Assembly: GCA_963665865.2 (NCBI GenBank)
Contig: CAXXWF010000001.1
Coordinates: 2,480,001 to 2,544,000, forward strand
Origin: PHAA01 sp963665865
Lineage (GTDB): Bacteria > Bacillota > Syntrophomonadia > Syntrophomonadales > Syntrophomonadaceae
Direction: 5' to 3'
Length of the DNA: 64,000 nucleotides
Under the pieces are notes generated by a model. The model did no database searches and had not been told where the DNA came from. It saw nothing but the letters and a program-made list of their open reading frames with translations. Shown in pieces: positions 44,471-52,591 of this stretch. A program made the translations under genes and the position numbers. Positions within the stretch are counted from its first letter, which is position 1; the number at the start of each line of letters is the position of its first letter.

Positions 44471-45292
44471 TTACTGCCAATCCTCACCGTTGCGCCGTAA
44501 GCGTTTCATGATGGTTTGAAAGAAGTGGCGCGGCTTCATACTTACTAATTTCAGCTTGGTTTCAGCCTTTTTAATCCTGATTACATAATTTTCCTTCCCA
44601 TCAATTTTAACCTGACCATCAATAGATATCAAGGCTTCTTCTCCATGTAGGGGTATTAGATCAATTTCCTTTTCTGCACCAATTATCATAGGTCTCTTAT
44701 TTAATAAATAGGAAGTAATCGGAGTCATTATAAATACATCTAGAGCAGGGTCAGTTATCGGTCCCCCACATGAAAGAGAGTATGCAGTGGATCCGCTGGG
44801 CGTTGCGACAATTAGTCCGTCCCCCCGATAGACCGCATGTTCTCGTCCGGCTATTTTAACATCTATGTTAATTACACGGGAACTATTTGATTTAAGGCTG
44901 ATTTCATTAAGGCTATAAATCCTATCAATAAGGTTTTCACCCTGGTAAATTTCTACCTCAAGCATCATGCGTTCCTCTATGGCATAATCACTTTGGATGA
45001 ACCTATCCAAACATTGTTCCAGCTCTTCTGCTCTGATATTACTGAGGAAGCCAACCGTACCCATATTGACACCGAGCATAGGTACATCACGCTCAACATA
45101 TTGACGGGCAGCCCTGATCATCGTTCCATCACCGCCCAGGACAATAATTGCATCAAAGGTTTCGCCGGTAAAATCAGCGTGGCTGCTGTCAATCAGCACC
45201 TCAATACCAGCCGCCCTAAGCCGGGCAGCTATCTTATCTCCCATAAGCAGAGTGCTTGCGAGAATTTTGTTGTTTACTAATAATATCTTCAC
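44471..45292 (-). CDS. nadK: NAD kinase
   Basis: NadK phosphorylates NAD to NADP. The 273-residue product shows the catalytic GGDGT motif (VLGGDGTMIRAARQ) near residue 54, SLNEISLKS and GDGLIVATPSGSTAYSLSCGGP, all diagnostic. It lies between argR and tlyA in the conserved housekeeping block, 5 bases after tlyA. Confidence 0.97.
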   Translation of the reverse strand: MKILLVNNKILASTLLMGDKIAARLRAAGIEVLIDSSHADFTGETFDAIIVLGGDGTMIRAARQYVERDVPMLGVNMGTVGFLSNIRAEELEQCLDRFIQSDYAIEERMMLEVEIYQGENLIDRIYSLNEISLKSNSSRVINIDVKIAGREHAVYRGDGLIVATPSGSTAYSLSCGGPITDPALDVFIMTPITSYLLNKRPMIIGAEKEIDLIPLHGEEALISIDGQVKIDGKENYVIRIKKAETKLKLVSMKPRHFFQTIMKRLRRNGEDWQ

Positions 45293-45297
45293 TTCAC

Positions 45298-46104
45298 TTA
45301 ACCCTCCAGGATGGCATGTGCCTTCAGAACAACCTCCCCTACCATTTCGACGATATGTTCCAAAGGTTCAATCCGTTTTTTCAAATGAATAAAATACTCG
45401 ATATTGCCCTGGGGTCCCTTAATATGTGAGTAACTTATTCCCACACAGTTTAATCCTGCTGCGTGAGCCCCGCTTATACAATTCAGCAATACTTCGCGGT
45501 GAACGGCGGGATCTTTCACCACCCCTTTTTTACCAACTTTATCCTTGCCGGCTTCAAACTGCGGTTTTATCAGGCATATAATTTCTCCGTCATCTTTCAG
45601 AAGATTAGTGATTACCGGATAGATTAATCTGGTTGAGATGAAGGAGACATCCATGGTGATAATATCAACTAGTTCTCCCAGCTGCTCCAACGTGAAATAA
45701 CGAATATTAGTCCGTTCAATAACTTTTACCCGTGGGTCATTGCGCAGAGTCCAGGCTAATTGCCCATAGCCCACATCCACAGCAAAAACCTTAACGGCTC
45801 CGTTTTGGAGAGCACAGTCTGTATATCCACCAGTTGACGCCCCTACATCCAAAACTACTTTATTTATTAAATCAATATGTAAATCTTGTATGGCACCTTC
45901 AAGCTTGAAGCCCCCCCGGCTCACGTATTTCATAGTGCGGGGCTCCAATCGCAGCTGGGCAGTTTCTTCAAATTTGGTACCTGGTTTATCGATGCGGGTA
46001 CCATTAACCATAACTTCTCCTGCAATAATCATGGCATGGGCTTTTTCCCGGCTTTCAACCAATCCCTGGGCGTACAGCAGGCTATCCAGCCTAACTTTTG
46101 CCAA
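45298..46104 (-). CDS. tlyA: TlyA family rRNA 2'-O-methyltransferase
   Basis: The 268-residue product combines an N-terminal S4 RNA-binding domain (RLDSLLYAQGLVESREKAHAM) with an FtsJ-like methyltransferase (VVLDVGASTGGYTDCALQNGA, KPQFEAGK). In mycobacteria TlyA methylates 16S and 23S rRNA cytidines, giving capreomycin sensitivity; the role is assumed similar here. Its start overlaps the dxs stop by 14 bases, so it is coupled to dxs. Confidence 0.94.
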   Translation of the reverse strand: MAKVRLDSLLYAQGLVESREKAHAMIIAGEVMVNGTRIDKPGTKFEETAQLRLEPRTMKYVSRGGFKLEGAIQDLHIDLINKVVLDVGASTGGYTDCALQNGAVKVFAVDVGYGQLAWTLRNDPRVKVIERTNIRYFTLEQLGELVDIITMDVSFISTRLIYPVITNLLKDDGEIICLIKPQFEAGKDKVGKKGVVKDPAVHREVLLNCISGAHAAGLNCVGISYSHIKGPQGNIEYFIHLKKRIEPLEHIVEMVGEVVLKAHAILEG

Positions 46105-48004
46105 TTTTACGCAACTCCAAAGTCCGGTGATTCCCTATATCAGGCCACCTGTTTAAAATACGCTCCACAATTGCGCTCGGTTCCATATTTAAAAGATCAA
46201 ATAGAATATCCACGCGACCGTGTTCAATAAATTCATCGGGAACCCCAATCCGGATCAGTTCACTATTCATACCTTGATCAGACAAGGTCTCCAAAACAGC
46301 GGTGCCAAAACCATTAGTCACCGCGTTGTCTTCGATGGTAAGTATGCGCTTGAATCTGCGACCGATGTCACTAATTAAGCCTATATCGAGCGGTTTAACA
46401 AAGCGGGCATTAACTAATTCAACACTCACGCCTTTGGCTTCTAACAATTGTGCCACATCGGCAGCTATACCAACCGCTCGCCCTACCGCTAAAATTGCTA
46501 GTTCATCGCCCTGGCTCAGTACCTGGGCGGTGGCAGTTGGAATAATTTGAGGTGCAATATCCTTAATTACCCCTTCTCCTGCTCCCCGTGGGTATCTTAC
46601 CGCTACCGGTGCATTTAAGGCTAGCGCGGTATGCAGCATATCAACAAATTCACCCGCGTTGGCCGGAGCCATAATGGTCATGTTAGGTATATGCCGCAGA
46701 TAGGATAAGTCATAAACGCCATGATGAGTAGGACCATCTTCCCCCACCAAACCCGCTCGATCAATAGCAAAAACCACCGGTAGATTCTGCAGAGCGACAT
46801 CATGTACTATTTGATCATAAGCACGCTGCAGGAAGGTAGAATAGATGGTCACCACAGGCTTGAGTCCGCTTCTGGCCATACCTGCCGCCATAGTAACTGC
46901 ATGCTGTTCACAGATACCCACATCAAAGAACCGCTCCGGGAATCGCTCTGCAAATTCGCTTAATCCTGTACCACTGGTCATAGCTGCGGTTATGGCTACC
47001 ACTCGCTCATCCTGCGCAGCCAAGGCTAGCATGGTGTTCCCAAATATCTCAGTATAAGTCTTAATAACCTTCTTGAACTGTTGGCCGGTTTTAACATCAA
47101 AAGGCCCCACCCCGTGGAATAAATCCGGATTCTGACGGGCCGGTTCATAACCGCGGCCTTTCTCCGTAATCGTATGTATCAAGACCGGTCCTTTCATCTT
47201 ACGAGCATTTTTAAGCATAGGAATAAGGGCGGTTAGATCGTGGCCATTGATTGGCCCAATGTAAGTAAAGCCCAGTTCTTCAAACCAAATCCCAGGAACC
47301 ATCAAGTATTTTACGGTATCCTTTAAACGACCCGCTGCCCGGGCGATATTCGGCCCAATACCAGGAATCTTGGTTAATACATTCTCCACTTCTTCCTTGG
47401 TACGACTATAAGAAGGATCGGTACGGAGACGGTTCAAATAACTTGACATTGCCCCGACATTTTTGGAAATAGACATTTCATTATCGTTCAGGATAACAAT
47501 CATATCCCGATCTTCATTACCCGCGTGATTTAAGGCCTCATAAGTCATTCCCCCGGTCATGGCTCCGTCACCGGTAATCGCGACTACCGAAAAGCTTTGT
47601 TTTTGAATATCTCTGGCCAATACCATTCCCAGTGCAGCTGATATAGAAGTGCTGCTATGTCCGGTATTATAAGCATCGTATTCCGATTCCTCACTTTTGG
47701 GAAAACCGCTAATACCTCCAAATTGCCTGAGGCTTTGCATCCGATCCTTACGGCCAGTTAAGATTTTATGAGTATAACTTTGATGGCCTACATCCCAAAT
47801 AATTTTGTCATGCGGAGCATCGAAAACATAATGCAAGGCTATCGTAAGTTCAACCACTCCCAAATTGGAGGCCAGGTGTCCGCCGCAGGCAGCCACACTA
47901 TCAATTAAAACTCCCCTAATATCAACAGCTAATTCATTCATTTCAGCAATAGAAAGCTGCTTCAAGTCCTGGGGTGAGTTTATTCGCTCTAGTATTTTTT
48001 CCAA
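46091..48004 (-). CDS. dxs: 1-deoxy-D-xylulose-5-phosphate synthase
   Basis: Dxs makes DXP from pyruvate and glyceraldehyde 3-phosphate with thiamine diphosphate, the first step of the MEP isoprenoid pathway. The 637-residue product has GGHLASNLGVVELTIALHYVF, the TPP motif GDGAMTGGMTYEALNHAG with DNEMSISKN, DRAGLVGEDGPTHHG and the C-terminal transketolase domain. It is the first enzyme gene of the dxs-tlyA-nadK-argR-recN-spoIVB-spo0A series. Confidence 0.97.
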   Translation of the reverse strand: MEKILERINSPQDLKQLSIAEMNELAVDIRGVLIDSVAACGGHLASNLGVVELTIALHYVFDAPHDKIIWDVGHQSYTHKILTGRKDRMQSLRQFGGISGFPKSEESEYDAYNTGHSSTSISAALGMVLARDIQKQSFSVVAITGDGAMTGGMTYEALNHAGNEDRDMIVILNDNEMSISKNVGAMSSYLNRLRTDPSYSRTKEEVENVLTKIPGIGPNIARAAGRLKDTVKYLMVPGIWFEELGFTYIGPINGHDLTALIPMLKNARKMKGPVLIHTITEKGRGYEPARQNPDLFHGVGPFDVKTGQQFKKVIKTYTEIFGNTMLALAAQDERVVAITAAMTSGTGLSEFAERFPERFFDVGICEQHAVTMAAGMARSGLKPVVTIYSTFLQRAYDQIVHDVALQNLPVVFAIDRAGLVGEDGPTHHGVYDLSYLRHIPNMTIMAPANAGEFVDMLHTALALNAPVAVRYPRGAGEGVIKDIAPQIIPTATAQVLSQGDELAILAVGRAVGIAADVAQLLEAKGVSVELVNARFVKPLDIGLISDIGRRFKRILTIEDNAVTNGFGTAVLETLSDQGMNSELIRIGVPDEFIEHGRVDILFDLLNMEPSAIVERILNRWPDIGNHRTLELRKIGKS

Positions 48005-48008
48005 GAGG

Positions 48009-48593
48009 TCACCTTCTGTCCTTAAATAATTCCAGGCCGGTCAGATTCTCCCACCATCCAAGTACTACCGCGACCTGAAAAATTATATTATGAGCTCTAG
48101 CAATAGCTATGTTTTTTCCCAAAGATTTCCCGCCTACGGTGAGGGCAGCAATAAAACTGGTCATTACTGCACCAATTAAAACTATATCAGGCAGCGCAAA
48201 TGTTTTTTCTAAACTAATAACTATTCCGGCACCTACAGCTCCGCTGAGCGTACCCGCTATATCTCCAATGACATCATTGCAGTAATTTGCCACCGCACTG
48301 GCGTTTTTCGCAATTTTAACCGCTTGATAGGCTCCAAATACTTTTTTTGCCGCCTTGGCATTAAAAGGCGGCAAAGTTACAGCAGCGGCAGCGGTTCCAA
48401 TAATATCAAAAAATATACCTAAAGCAATTATTATTACTAGCAAAAAAATTGCTATCCATACATTTTGTACTGCTTTAACAAGTGCTTCGGTACCTATGCT
48501 GACCGTTAGGGCAATAAAGAAAGTGAAAAAAGCCACGATTAACCCGGAAATAATATTACTCTTTTTAATGTAGCCCAACAATCCCCATACCAT
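48009..48593 (-). CDS. Integral membrane protein upstream of dxs (CorB-like annotation group)
   Basis: The product of about 194 residues has four hydrophobic segments, at about residues 16-38, 47-70, 120-140 and 145-165, with FFDIIGTAAAAVTLPPFNAKAAKKVFGAYQ in outline. That stretch recalls small clostridial proteins labelled Mg2+/Co2+ transporter CorB, but the CBS and transporter domains are absent, so the function is open. The ATG at 48593 has only a weak ribosome site. A dispersed repeat begins 17 bases upstream and may have displaced the original leader. It precedes dxs by 4 bases. Confidence 0.7.
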   Translation of the reverse strand: MVWGLLGYIKKSNIISGLIVAFFTFFIALTVSIGTEALVKAVQNVWIAIFLLVIIIALGIFFDIIGTAAAAVTLPPFNAKAAKKVFGAYQAVKIAKNASAVANYCNDVIGDIAGTLSGAVGAGIVISLEKTFALPDIVLIGAVMTSFIAALTVGGKSLGKNIAIARAHNIIFQVAVVLGWWENLTGLELFKDRR

Positions 48594-48609
48594 CCCCAAT
48601 ATTCTATTT

Positions 48610-48723
48610 CAATGAGCGCTTGTGCGAATTGAGCGCCAAAACGCAGGCGCTATAGCGCCTTCCCTATGCGTTTTGTGTGCATCGCGCCGCGAGCGTTTTA
48701 TCAAACGCCTCCACGAGGTGTTT
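48610..48723. repeat. Dispersed repeat, short form (copy ii)
   Basis: This copy has the AATGAGCGCTT...CGAATT opening, the GGCGCT/AGCGCC stem, TTTTGTGTGCATCGCGCCGC and the GAGCGTTTTATCAAACGCCT end. It lies right before the start of the membrane protein gene at 48593. Confidence 0.85.
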
Positions 48724-48730
48724 AATAATC

Positions 48731-48855
48731 CAATGAGCGCTTGCGCGAATTGCGCTCCAAAACACGGGCGTTATAACGCGCCTTCCTTTCGCGTTTTGTG
48801 TGCATCGCGCCGCGAGCCTATTTATCAAAATCCTCATAAGAGGAGTTTGATAAAT
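48731..48855. repeat. Dispersed repeat, short form (copy iii)
   Basis: This is a head-to-tail neighbour of copy ii, seven bases away, and more diverged at its right end (GAGCCTATTTATCAAAATCC). It closes with GAGGAGTTTGATAAA, the inverted end seen in the long copies. Confidence 0.85.
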
Positions 48856-49630
48856 AACAAAAGGTAGTTTATCGAGTAAACGTTGTGACATAGGTCCAGC
48901 AGGTTTTCCCTACAGGTCTCCCCTCTGTTGCCAGATGGGCGGTTTCCCTTTATGCCCGCCTCATGTCGTCACCGAACATGTTGCTGGATTACCACTAAGT
49001 ACACACTTTAATCCTTGATAAACCATGCCATGGCGCACACAGTCTAGGAGTTTTCCTCAACAACCCACATCAATTTCTAGCCTCTTTTGCAGCGTACAAT
49101 TTCAAAGCAGACAATAATACTTTGGCCCAAGCACTATTATCCTCAGATGCTTATCCGCCGTAGCCACTCAAGGCAGGCTACACTACACCCAGCTTTGTCC
49201 GGAATGCAGGTTTTCTCAAGCTCATCATCGCTGATGAACTTGAGCCTCCATGGATGTGGGGTCATGCCCGCATGCCATTGCGGATTGCCCCAGCACCCTT
49301 AACTCCCAGCAACGACCCCCGACTGGGCGTCGAAAGCCGCTACCAGAAGCTTCATCGATGTGCCCTTGATGGATTTTTAGGCCCGTCCTCAAAATTAATA
49401 GGGTTGACTAGAATACTGCAACCTTTTGTAAGTAAGTTTCTAGTAGAATATTATATCATGTTTGATTGTATAGTACCAAATTCCCGAATATGCTTGAAAA
49501 CGTCAGAAATGGTCTTATGGATTCTATGACAATGATAGATACATCATTATCTTTGGCCAAACATTCCTTTGGTCTATTTCTTATAGGTTTATAAATACCC
49601 GCTCCTTCTTGAATTCCTTAACATTCTTTT
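48856..49630. other. Gene-free region with decayed mobile-element-like sequence
   Basis: No intact frame is supported. On the minus strand a segment around 49040 begins GTGCGCCATGGCATGG, followed by structured GC-rich stretches (GGCGG/CCGCC around 48950), somewhat like the 5' end of a group II intron, but no maturase or domain V is seen. CTCAAGTTCATCA/TGATGAGCTTGAG forms a hairpin at about 49215-49245. The flanks look like broken coding sequence on the minus strand. Confidence 0.4.
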
Positions 49631-49822
49631 TCAATGAGCGCTTGCGCGAATTGCGCGCCAAAACGCGGGCGCTACAGCGCCTTCCCTTCGCGTTTTGTGT
49701 GCATCGCGCCGCGAGCGTTTTTATCAAACGCCTCCTTAGTCGGGGACCCTACCCACCACTGAGAAAAAGATCGGTTTATCCCTCACCTATAGAGGAGGGA
49801 GTCTTAAGAGGAGTTTGATAAA
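49631..49822. repeat. Dispersed repeat, long form (copy iv)
   Basis: This copy closely resembles copy i at 6279, including the extra CACTGAG and GGTTTATCCCTCACCTATAG segment, and ends with an inverted copy of its TTTATCAAACGCCTC part (GAGGAGTTTGATAAA). It lies between the decayed region and the terminator of the small repeat-protein gene. Confidence 0.85.
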
Positions 49823-49851
49823 AAAAGTCCCCGGTCGAAATCAACCGGGGT
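49820..49851 (-). terminator. Terminator of the small repeat-protein gene at 49955
   Basis: On the minus strand CCCCGGT pairs with ACCGGGG across an 8-base loop and runs into ACTTTTTTT. It lies about 105 bases past the stop codon. Confidence 0.85.
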
Positions 49852-49954
49852 AAAAAGGGTACATATTATAGGTTGGGAGTTCGTAATAACACTTAGCTTA
49901 ATGGTATAATCTTGATCATTAATAAGCAATAATTCCCTTAACAGTCATATCATG

Positions 49955-50287
49955 CTAATAAGAAATTACCCTCTGGCTATTACTACCGGACATGAAACAT
50001 TCCTGCCATTCATTATTCAGCTCCTGAGTCGTCAAATCCGGATGTAGGTTAAATGATCCATACAGAATTTCCAAAGTATTCAGATAGGATTCGCTCCAAT
50101 TCTTAAGAGATTGTTTTCGCTGTAATTCTATCTGTATTTGGCCATCCGCCCGGTAACAGTTTTTCCATTCCTCGTTCAATTGCGTAATCGACAAAGTCGG
50201 ATGCAGATTAAATGGTCCATACAGGATTTCCAAGGTATTTAGATAAGAGTAACTCCAATTGCTGAGCATATTACATTCATTTTTCAT
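49955..50287 (-). CDS. Small protein with two tandem 36-residue repeats (paralogue A)
   Basis: The 110-residue product consists almost wholly of two copies of a repeat, at about residues 10-45 and 64-100. Both contain NWS-x-SYLNTLEILYG, then (P/S)FNLHP, then a Leu-rich helix ending NEEW or NNEW. I do not recognise the family. It is predicted helical, acidic and cytoplasmic, without signal or membrane segment. The ATG follows AGGAGGTG. A TGTGA-N6-TCACA palindrome lies 55 bases upstream and a strong terminator downstream. A paralogue with the same architecture lies 0.5 kb away. Confidence 0.8.
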   Translation of the reverse strand: MKNECNMLSNWSYSYLNTLEILYGPFNLHPTLSITQLNEEWKNCYRADGQIQIELQRKQSLKNWSESYLNTLEILYGSFNLHPDLTTQELNNEWQECFMSGSNSQRVISY

Positions 50288-50341
50288 GTCTTTTCACCTC
50301 CTATATAAATAGAATTTACGTTTACGTTTAAACCATCCGCT

Positions 50342-50357
50342 TGTGAGCATATTCACA
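50342..50357. promoter_or_regulatory. CRP/FNR-like palindrome upstream of paralogue A
   Basis: TGTGAGCATATTCACA is a perfect TGTGA-N6-TCACA palindrome, the consensus of CRP-type regulators. Its centre is 62 bases before the start codon, compatible with activation from about -41. The second paralogue has the same site at a similar distance. Confidence 0.65.
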
Positions 50358-50730
50358 TGGTTCCGCAAATAACTCTATCCATATATTCAGTGTGGCACTA
50401 ACGATTTACCTGAAATTACAATTATTTCAACTGCATATATGTGAAATAATGTACAATCTTAACCTTATGATTAAGTATAGTACTTCAACCAGAAAACATT
50501 AAACCTTCATATTTGCGCTCCTTGACTCGAGTGGGGTTCTAGCGTAGAATATGCTCCATTCAAACTGTTAATTCGTTTAATTACTCCTAATATCTTCATA
50601 TAACTACACAGTCCGTATTCCGGGAAGTGTGTTTGATAATCAAGCACACAATTAATTCAGGGCTGTTACTAAAGCTGCTTTCTCAGTTCGTGACTTCTAC
50701 CCTAGAGTTAGGGCCCGGCCGAACACACGC
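50358..50730. other. Gene-free region with a plus-strand promoter-like sequence
   Basis: No gene is seen. TTGACT (50522-50527) and TAGAAT (50545-50550) are 17 bases apart on the plus strand. Downstream, GTGTG-TTTGAT and ATCAAG-CACAC form a hairpin at about 50628-50650, and CCCTA/TAGGG another near 50700. A small RNA is possible, but no terminator on that strand is evident. Confidence 0.35.
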
Positions 50731-50765
50731 AAAAAAAGATCCCCAGTCACTGTTAGACCGGGGAT
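50731..50765 (-). terminator. Terminator of paralogue B
   Basis: On the minus strand ATCCCCGGTC pairs with GACTGGGGAT (one mismatch) and is followed by CTTTTTTT. It resembles the terminator of paralogue A, so the duplication probably included the 3' end. Confidence 0.85.
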
Positions 50766-50799
50766 AAGCGGTGTATTATTATGAAGGAAACAAGTAATG

Positions 50800-51129
50800 T
50801 CAAGCCACTTTCTTAATACTGTTCGGTGAGTATTGGTCTGTCATAAACAAATTCATCCAATCCAAGTTAACTTCCTCAATGCTTTGATCAGGATGCGGGT
50901 TGATAGGCCCGTATAATGACTCCAATGCAACTACATACGGCTCGTACCAATCAACAATATCAAGTTCTGATTCCATGTCTTTACCAGTAACAAACTGGCG
51001 ATTCCACTCTTCGCATACCTCTTCAATACTTAGAGCAGGGTGCAAATTGAAACTTCCGCACAGTGTTTCTAGGACGTCCAGATAACGATTACTAAATTCG
51101 ACAATAGACTGTTTTTGCACATTTTTCAT
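50800..51129 (-). CDS. Small protein with two tandem 36-residue repeats (paralogue B)
   Basis: The 109-residue product has two repeats, at about residues 10-45 and 58-93: FSNRYLDVLETLCGSFNLHP and YVVALESLYGPINPHP followed by SIEEV-x-x-x-W helices. The first repeat is closest to those of paralogue A (GSFNLHP), so the two-repeat form predates the gene duplication. No known family is recognised. The ATG follows GAGGAGG. A TGTGA-N6-TCACA palindrome lies 47 bases upstream. Coding is supported by conservation between paralogues at protein level despite DNA divergence. Confidence 0.8.
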   Translation of the reverse strand: MKNVQKQSIVEFSNRYLDVLETLCGSFNLHPALSIEEVCEEWNRQFVTGKDMESELDIVDWYEPYVVALESLYGPINPHPDQSIEEVNLDWMNLFMTDQYSPNSIKKVA

Positions 51130-51175
51130 GTTTTGTCCTCCTCAGGATGGCCTTACGCCTCTATCTCTCTATGAT

Positions 51176-51191
51176 TGTGAGCACGTTCACA
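51176..51191. promoter_or_regulatory. CRP/FNR-like palindrome upstream of paralogue B
   Basis: TGTGAGCACGTTCACA again gives TGTGA-N6-TCACA, sharing the GCA start of the spacer with the site of paralogue A. The recurrence at both genes argues against chance. Confidence 0.65.
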
Positions 51192-51608
51192 ATGTTTTAT
51201 AAAAAAAATCTCTTCCCCCTTCCTAATATATTGACACGCCCACTTTATCTGGCTACATTCTAATACTGTGTCTGTAAATACAAAAACCCCATATTATATG
51301 AAAATACTTGCCTTTTGAATCTATCAATTGATATGGCCTATTTTTATTCTCTATCCTTTGAATTACGACCTATATCCTTTCCTTTCGACAAATACTGATA
51401 TGCACCCTGTAAATCGCAGGTAATGACAATCCAGATCCGAAAACCATTTATTTACATCCATAAAAAAAGCTCCGTTTAATAAAAGACCCTGGTTAAAATC
51501 AAGCCCGGGCAATTGAAAGTATAATTTTAGGACCTGGATTAACATAGAAACAGATCTTTTTATTAGGATATAATGATAATACAATTGATTATGAGAGGGG
51601 TGGCTGCA
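51192..51608. other. Leader region of the universal stress protein gene
   Basis: TTGACA (51231-51236) and TACATT (51254-51259), 17 bases apart on the plus strand, form a candidate promoter that would leave a leader of about 340 bases before the stress protein gene. The minus-strand frame at 51363-51584 has no ribosome site or recognisable composition and is not called. No further motif is seen. Confidence 0.35.
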
Positions 51609-52058
51609 TTGTATAACAAAATCCTGGTTCCCACCGACGGTTCTAAAGGGGCGCTTGGGGCCATTGAACTTGCCAGGGACCTGCTTAGCGGCGGAGTTGG
51701 CAAGGCAGTATCATTAGTTCATATTGCCAGCATTGCCAAAGAGATAGCTGATTACTCGATTATAAATACCAAGCGGATTGAGGAGGAATCAGTTAAGGTA
51801 AAATTGATGCGTCAAGGTAATCAAATTTTAACTCAGGGAAAAGCAATTTTTGAACAGGCATCCTTACCGGTTAACACTATGGTTGAATTGTATGATGATC
51901 CAGGAGAAATGATTGTCAAGATTGCGAAGGAGCAGAATTTTGATTTGATAGTCATAGGCAATAGGGGACTCTCGGTTATCAGGGAGCTGATGCTGGGCAG
52001 TGTCAGCAGTAAGGTTCTCCACCAAGCAGGGTGCCCGGTAATAATATATCGAGGATAA
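51609..52058 (+). CDS. Universal stress protein (UspA family)
   Basis: The 149-residue product has YNKILVPTDGSKGALGAIE at the N-terminus and the ATP-binding motif GNRGLSVIRELMLGSVSSKV near the C-terminus (G-x2-G-x9-G-S form), so it belongs to the nucleotide-binding branch. The start is TTG at 51609, 5 bases after GAGGGGTGG; the ATG at 51573 lies before that site. Such proteins accompany energy or redox stress; it lies next to the hydrogenase operon, convergent with it. Confidence 0.9.
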   Translation: MYNKILVPTDGSKGALGAIELARDLLSGGVGKAVSLVHIASIAKEIADYSIINTKRIEEESVKVKLMRQGNQILTQGKAIFEQASLPVNTMVELYDDPGEMIVKIAKEQNFDLIVIGNRGLSVIRELMLGSVSSKVLHQAGCPVIIYRG

Positions 52059-52066
52059 CTACAAAA

Positions 52067-52090
52067 GAAGCAGGGAGGTATCCCTGCTTC
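52067..52090. terminator. Hairpin between stress protein and hydrogenase operon
   Basis: GAAGCAGGGA and TCCCTGCTTC form 10 perfect pairs with a GGTA loop, between the convergent stress protein and hydrogenase protease genes. It probably ends both transcripts. Confidence 0.75.
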
Positions 52091-52096
52091 AAGTAT

Positions 52097-52591
52097 TCAC
52101 ACTACATTGCGGGCTTGACCGGCCCAAGAATCAATTTGCTTATATACCATAGTTATAATCTGGGGTACTGCCCTGCTTACTTCTGAACTAAGACTTATGC
52201 CCCATTCCAATGTCCGGGGCTGAACCCCTATCAGCACAATTTGCTCGGGATACCTCCCCCGCAGCCTGGCAAGAGCCAGAACCTCTTGAAAACCCAACTG
52301 GTGAACTGACAGCTTGGCACGGGCAAAAAGGCTTATCTCGTGATCCTGCAGTTTTTTTATGGTGCCAGGCTGAAATCCTCCGTCAATGGCATCAATAACT
52401 AATAGATGCCGCGCTGCTTCTACCGTGCCCAACAGGGAGAGACCATCAGTTCCTCCGTCTATCAGCTCTGCTCTAGCACCTAAATCACTAGCCATAAGCT
52501 GATTAATCACATGAATGCCCAGTCCTTCATCCTGAAACAAAGGATTACCGAGTCCCATGACGACTGGCAGCGAGTTTTTAATGTTTTTCAT
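52097..52591 (-). CDS. hyaD: [NiFe] hydrogenase maturation protease
   Basis: This peptidase removes the C-terminal tail of the large subunit after nickel insertion. The 164-residue product has VMGLGNPLFQDEGLGIHVI with the nickel-sensing Glu and, in LIDGGTDGL and VIDAID, the conserved Asp; SVHQLGFQEVLALA supplies the conserved His. ATG at 52591 follows GAGGAAAG and overlaps the cytochrome gene stop. It is the last gene of the operon and presumably processes the large subunit encoded upstream. Confidence 0.92.
   Translation of the reverse strand: MKNIKNSLPVVMGLGNPLFQDEGLGIHVINQLMASDLGARAELIDGGTDGLSLLGTVEAARHLLVIDAIDGGFQPGTIKKLQDHEISLFARAKLSVHQLGFQEVLALARLRGRYPEQIVLIGVQPRTLEWGISLSSEVSRAVPQIITMVYKQIDSWAGQARNVV

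Noticed and set aside
48664..48891. Reading frames in the dispersed repeats (AARCTQNAKGRR type)
   Set aside because: The frame is interrupted by stops in some copies and the conserved features are palindromic DNA, so the repeat is not taken as coding.
51363..51584. Minus-strand 73-residue frame upstream of the stress protein gene
   Set aside because: No ribosome binding site, no recognisable motif and overlap with the plus-strand leader.
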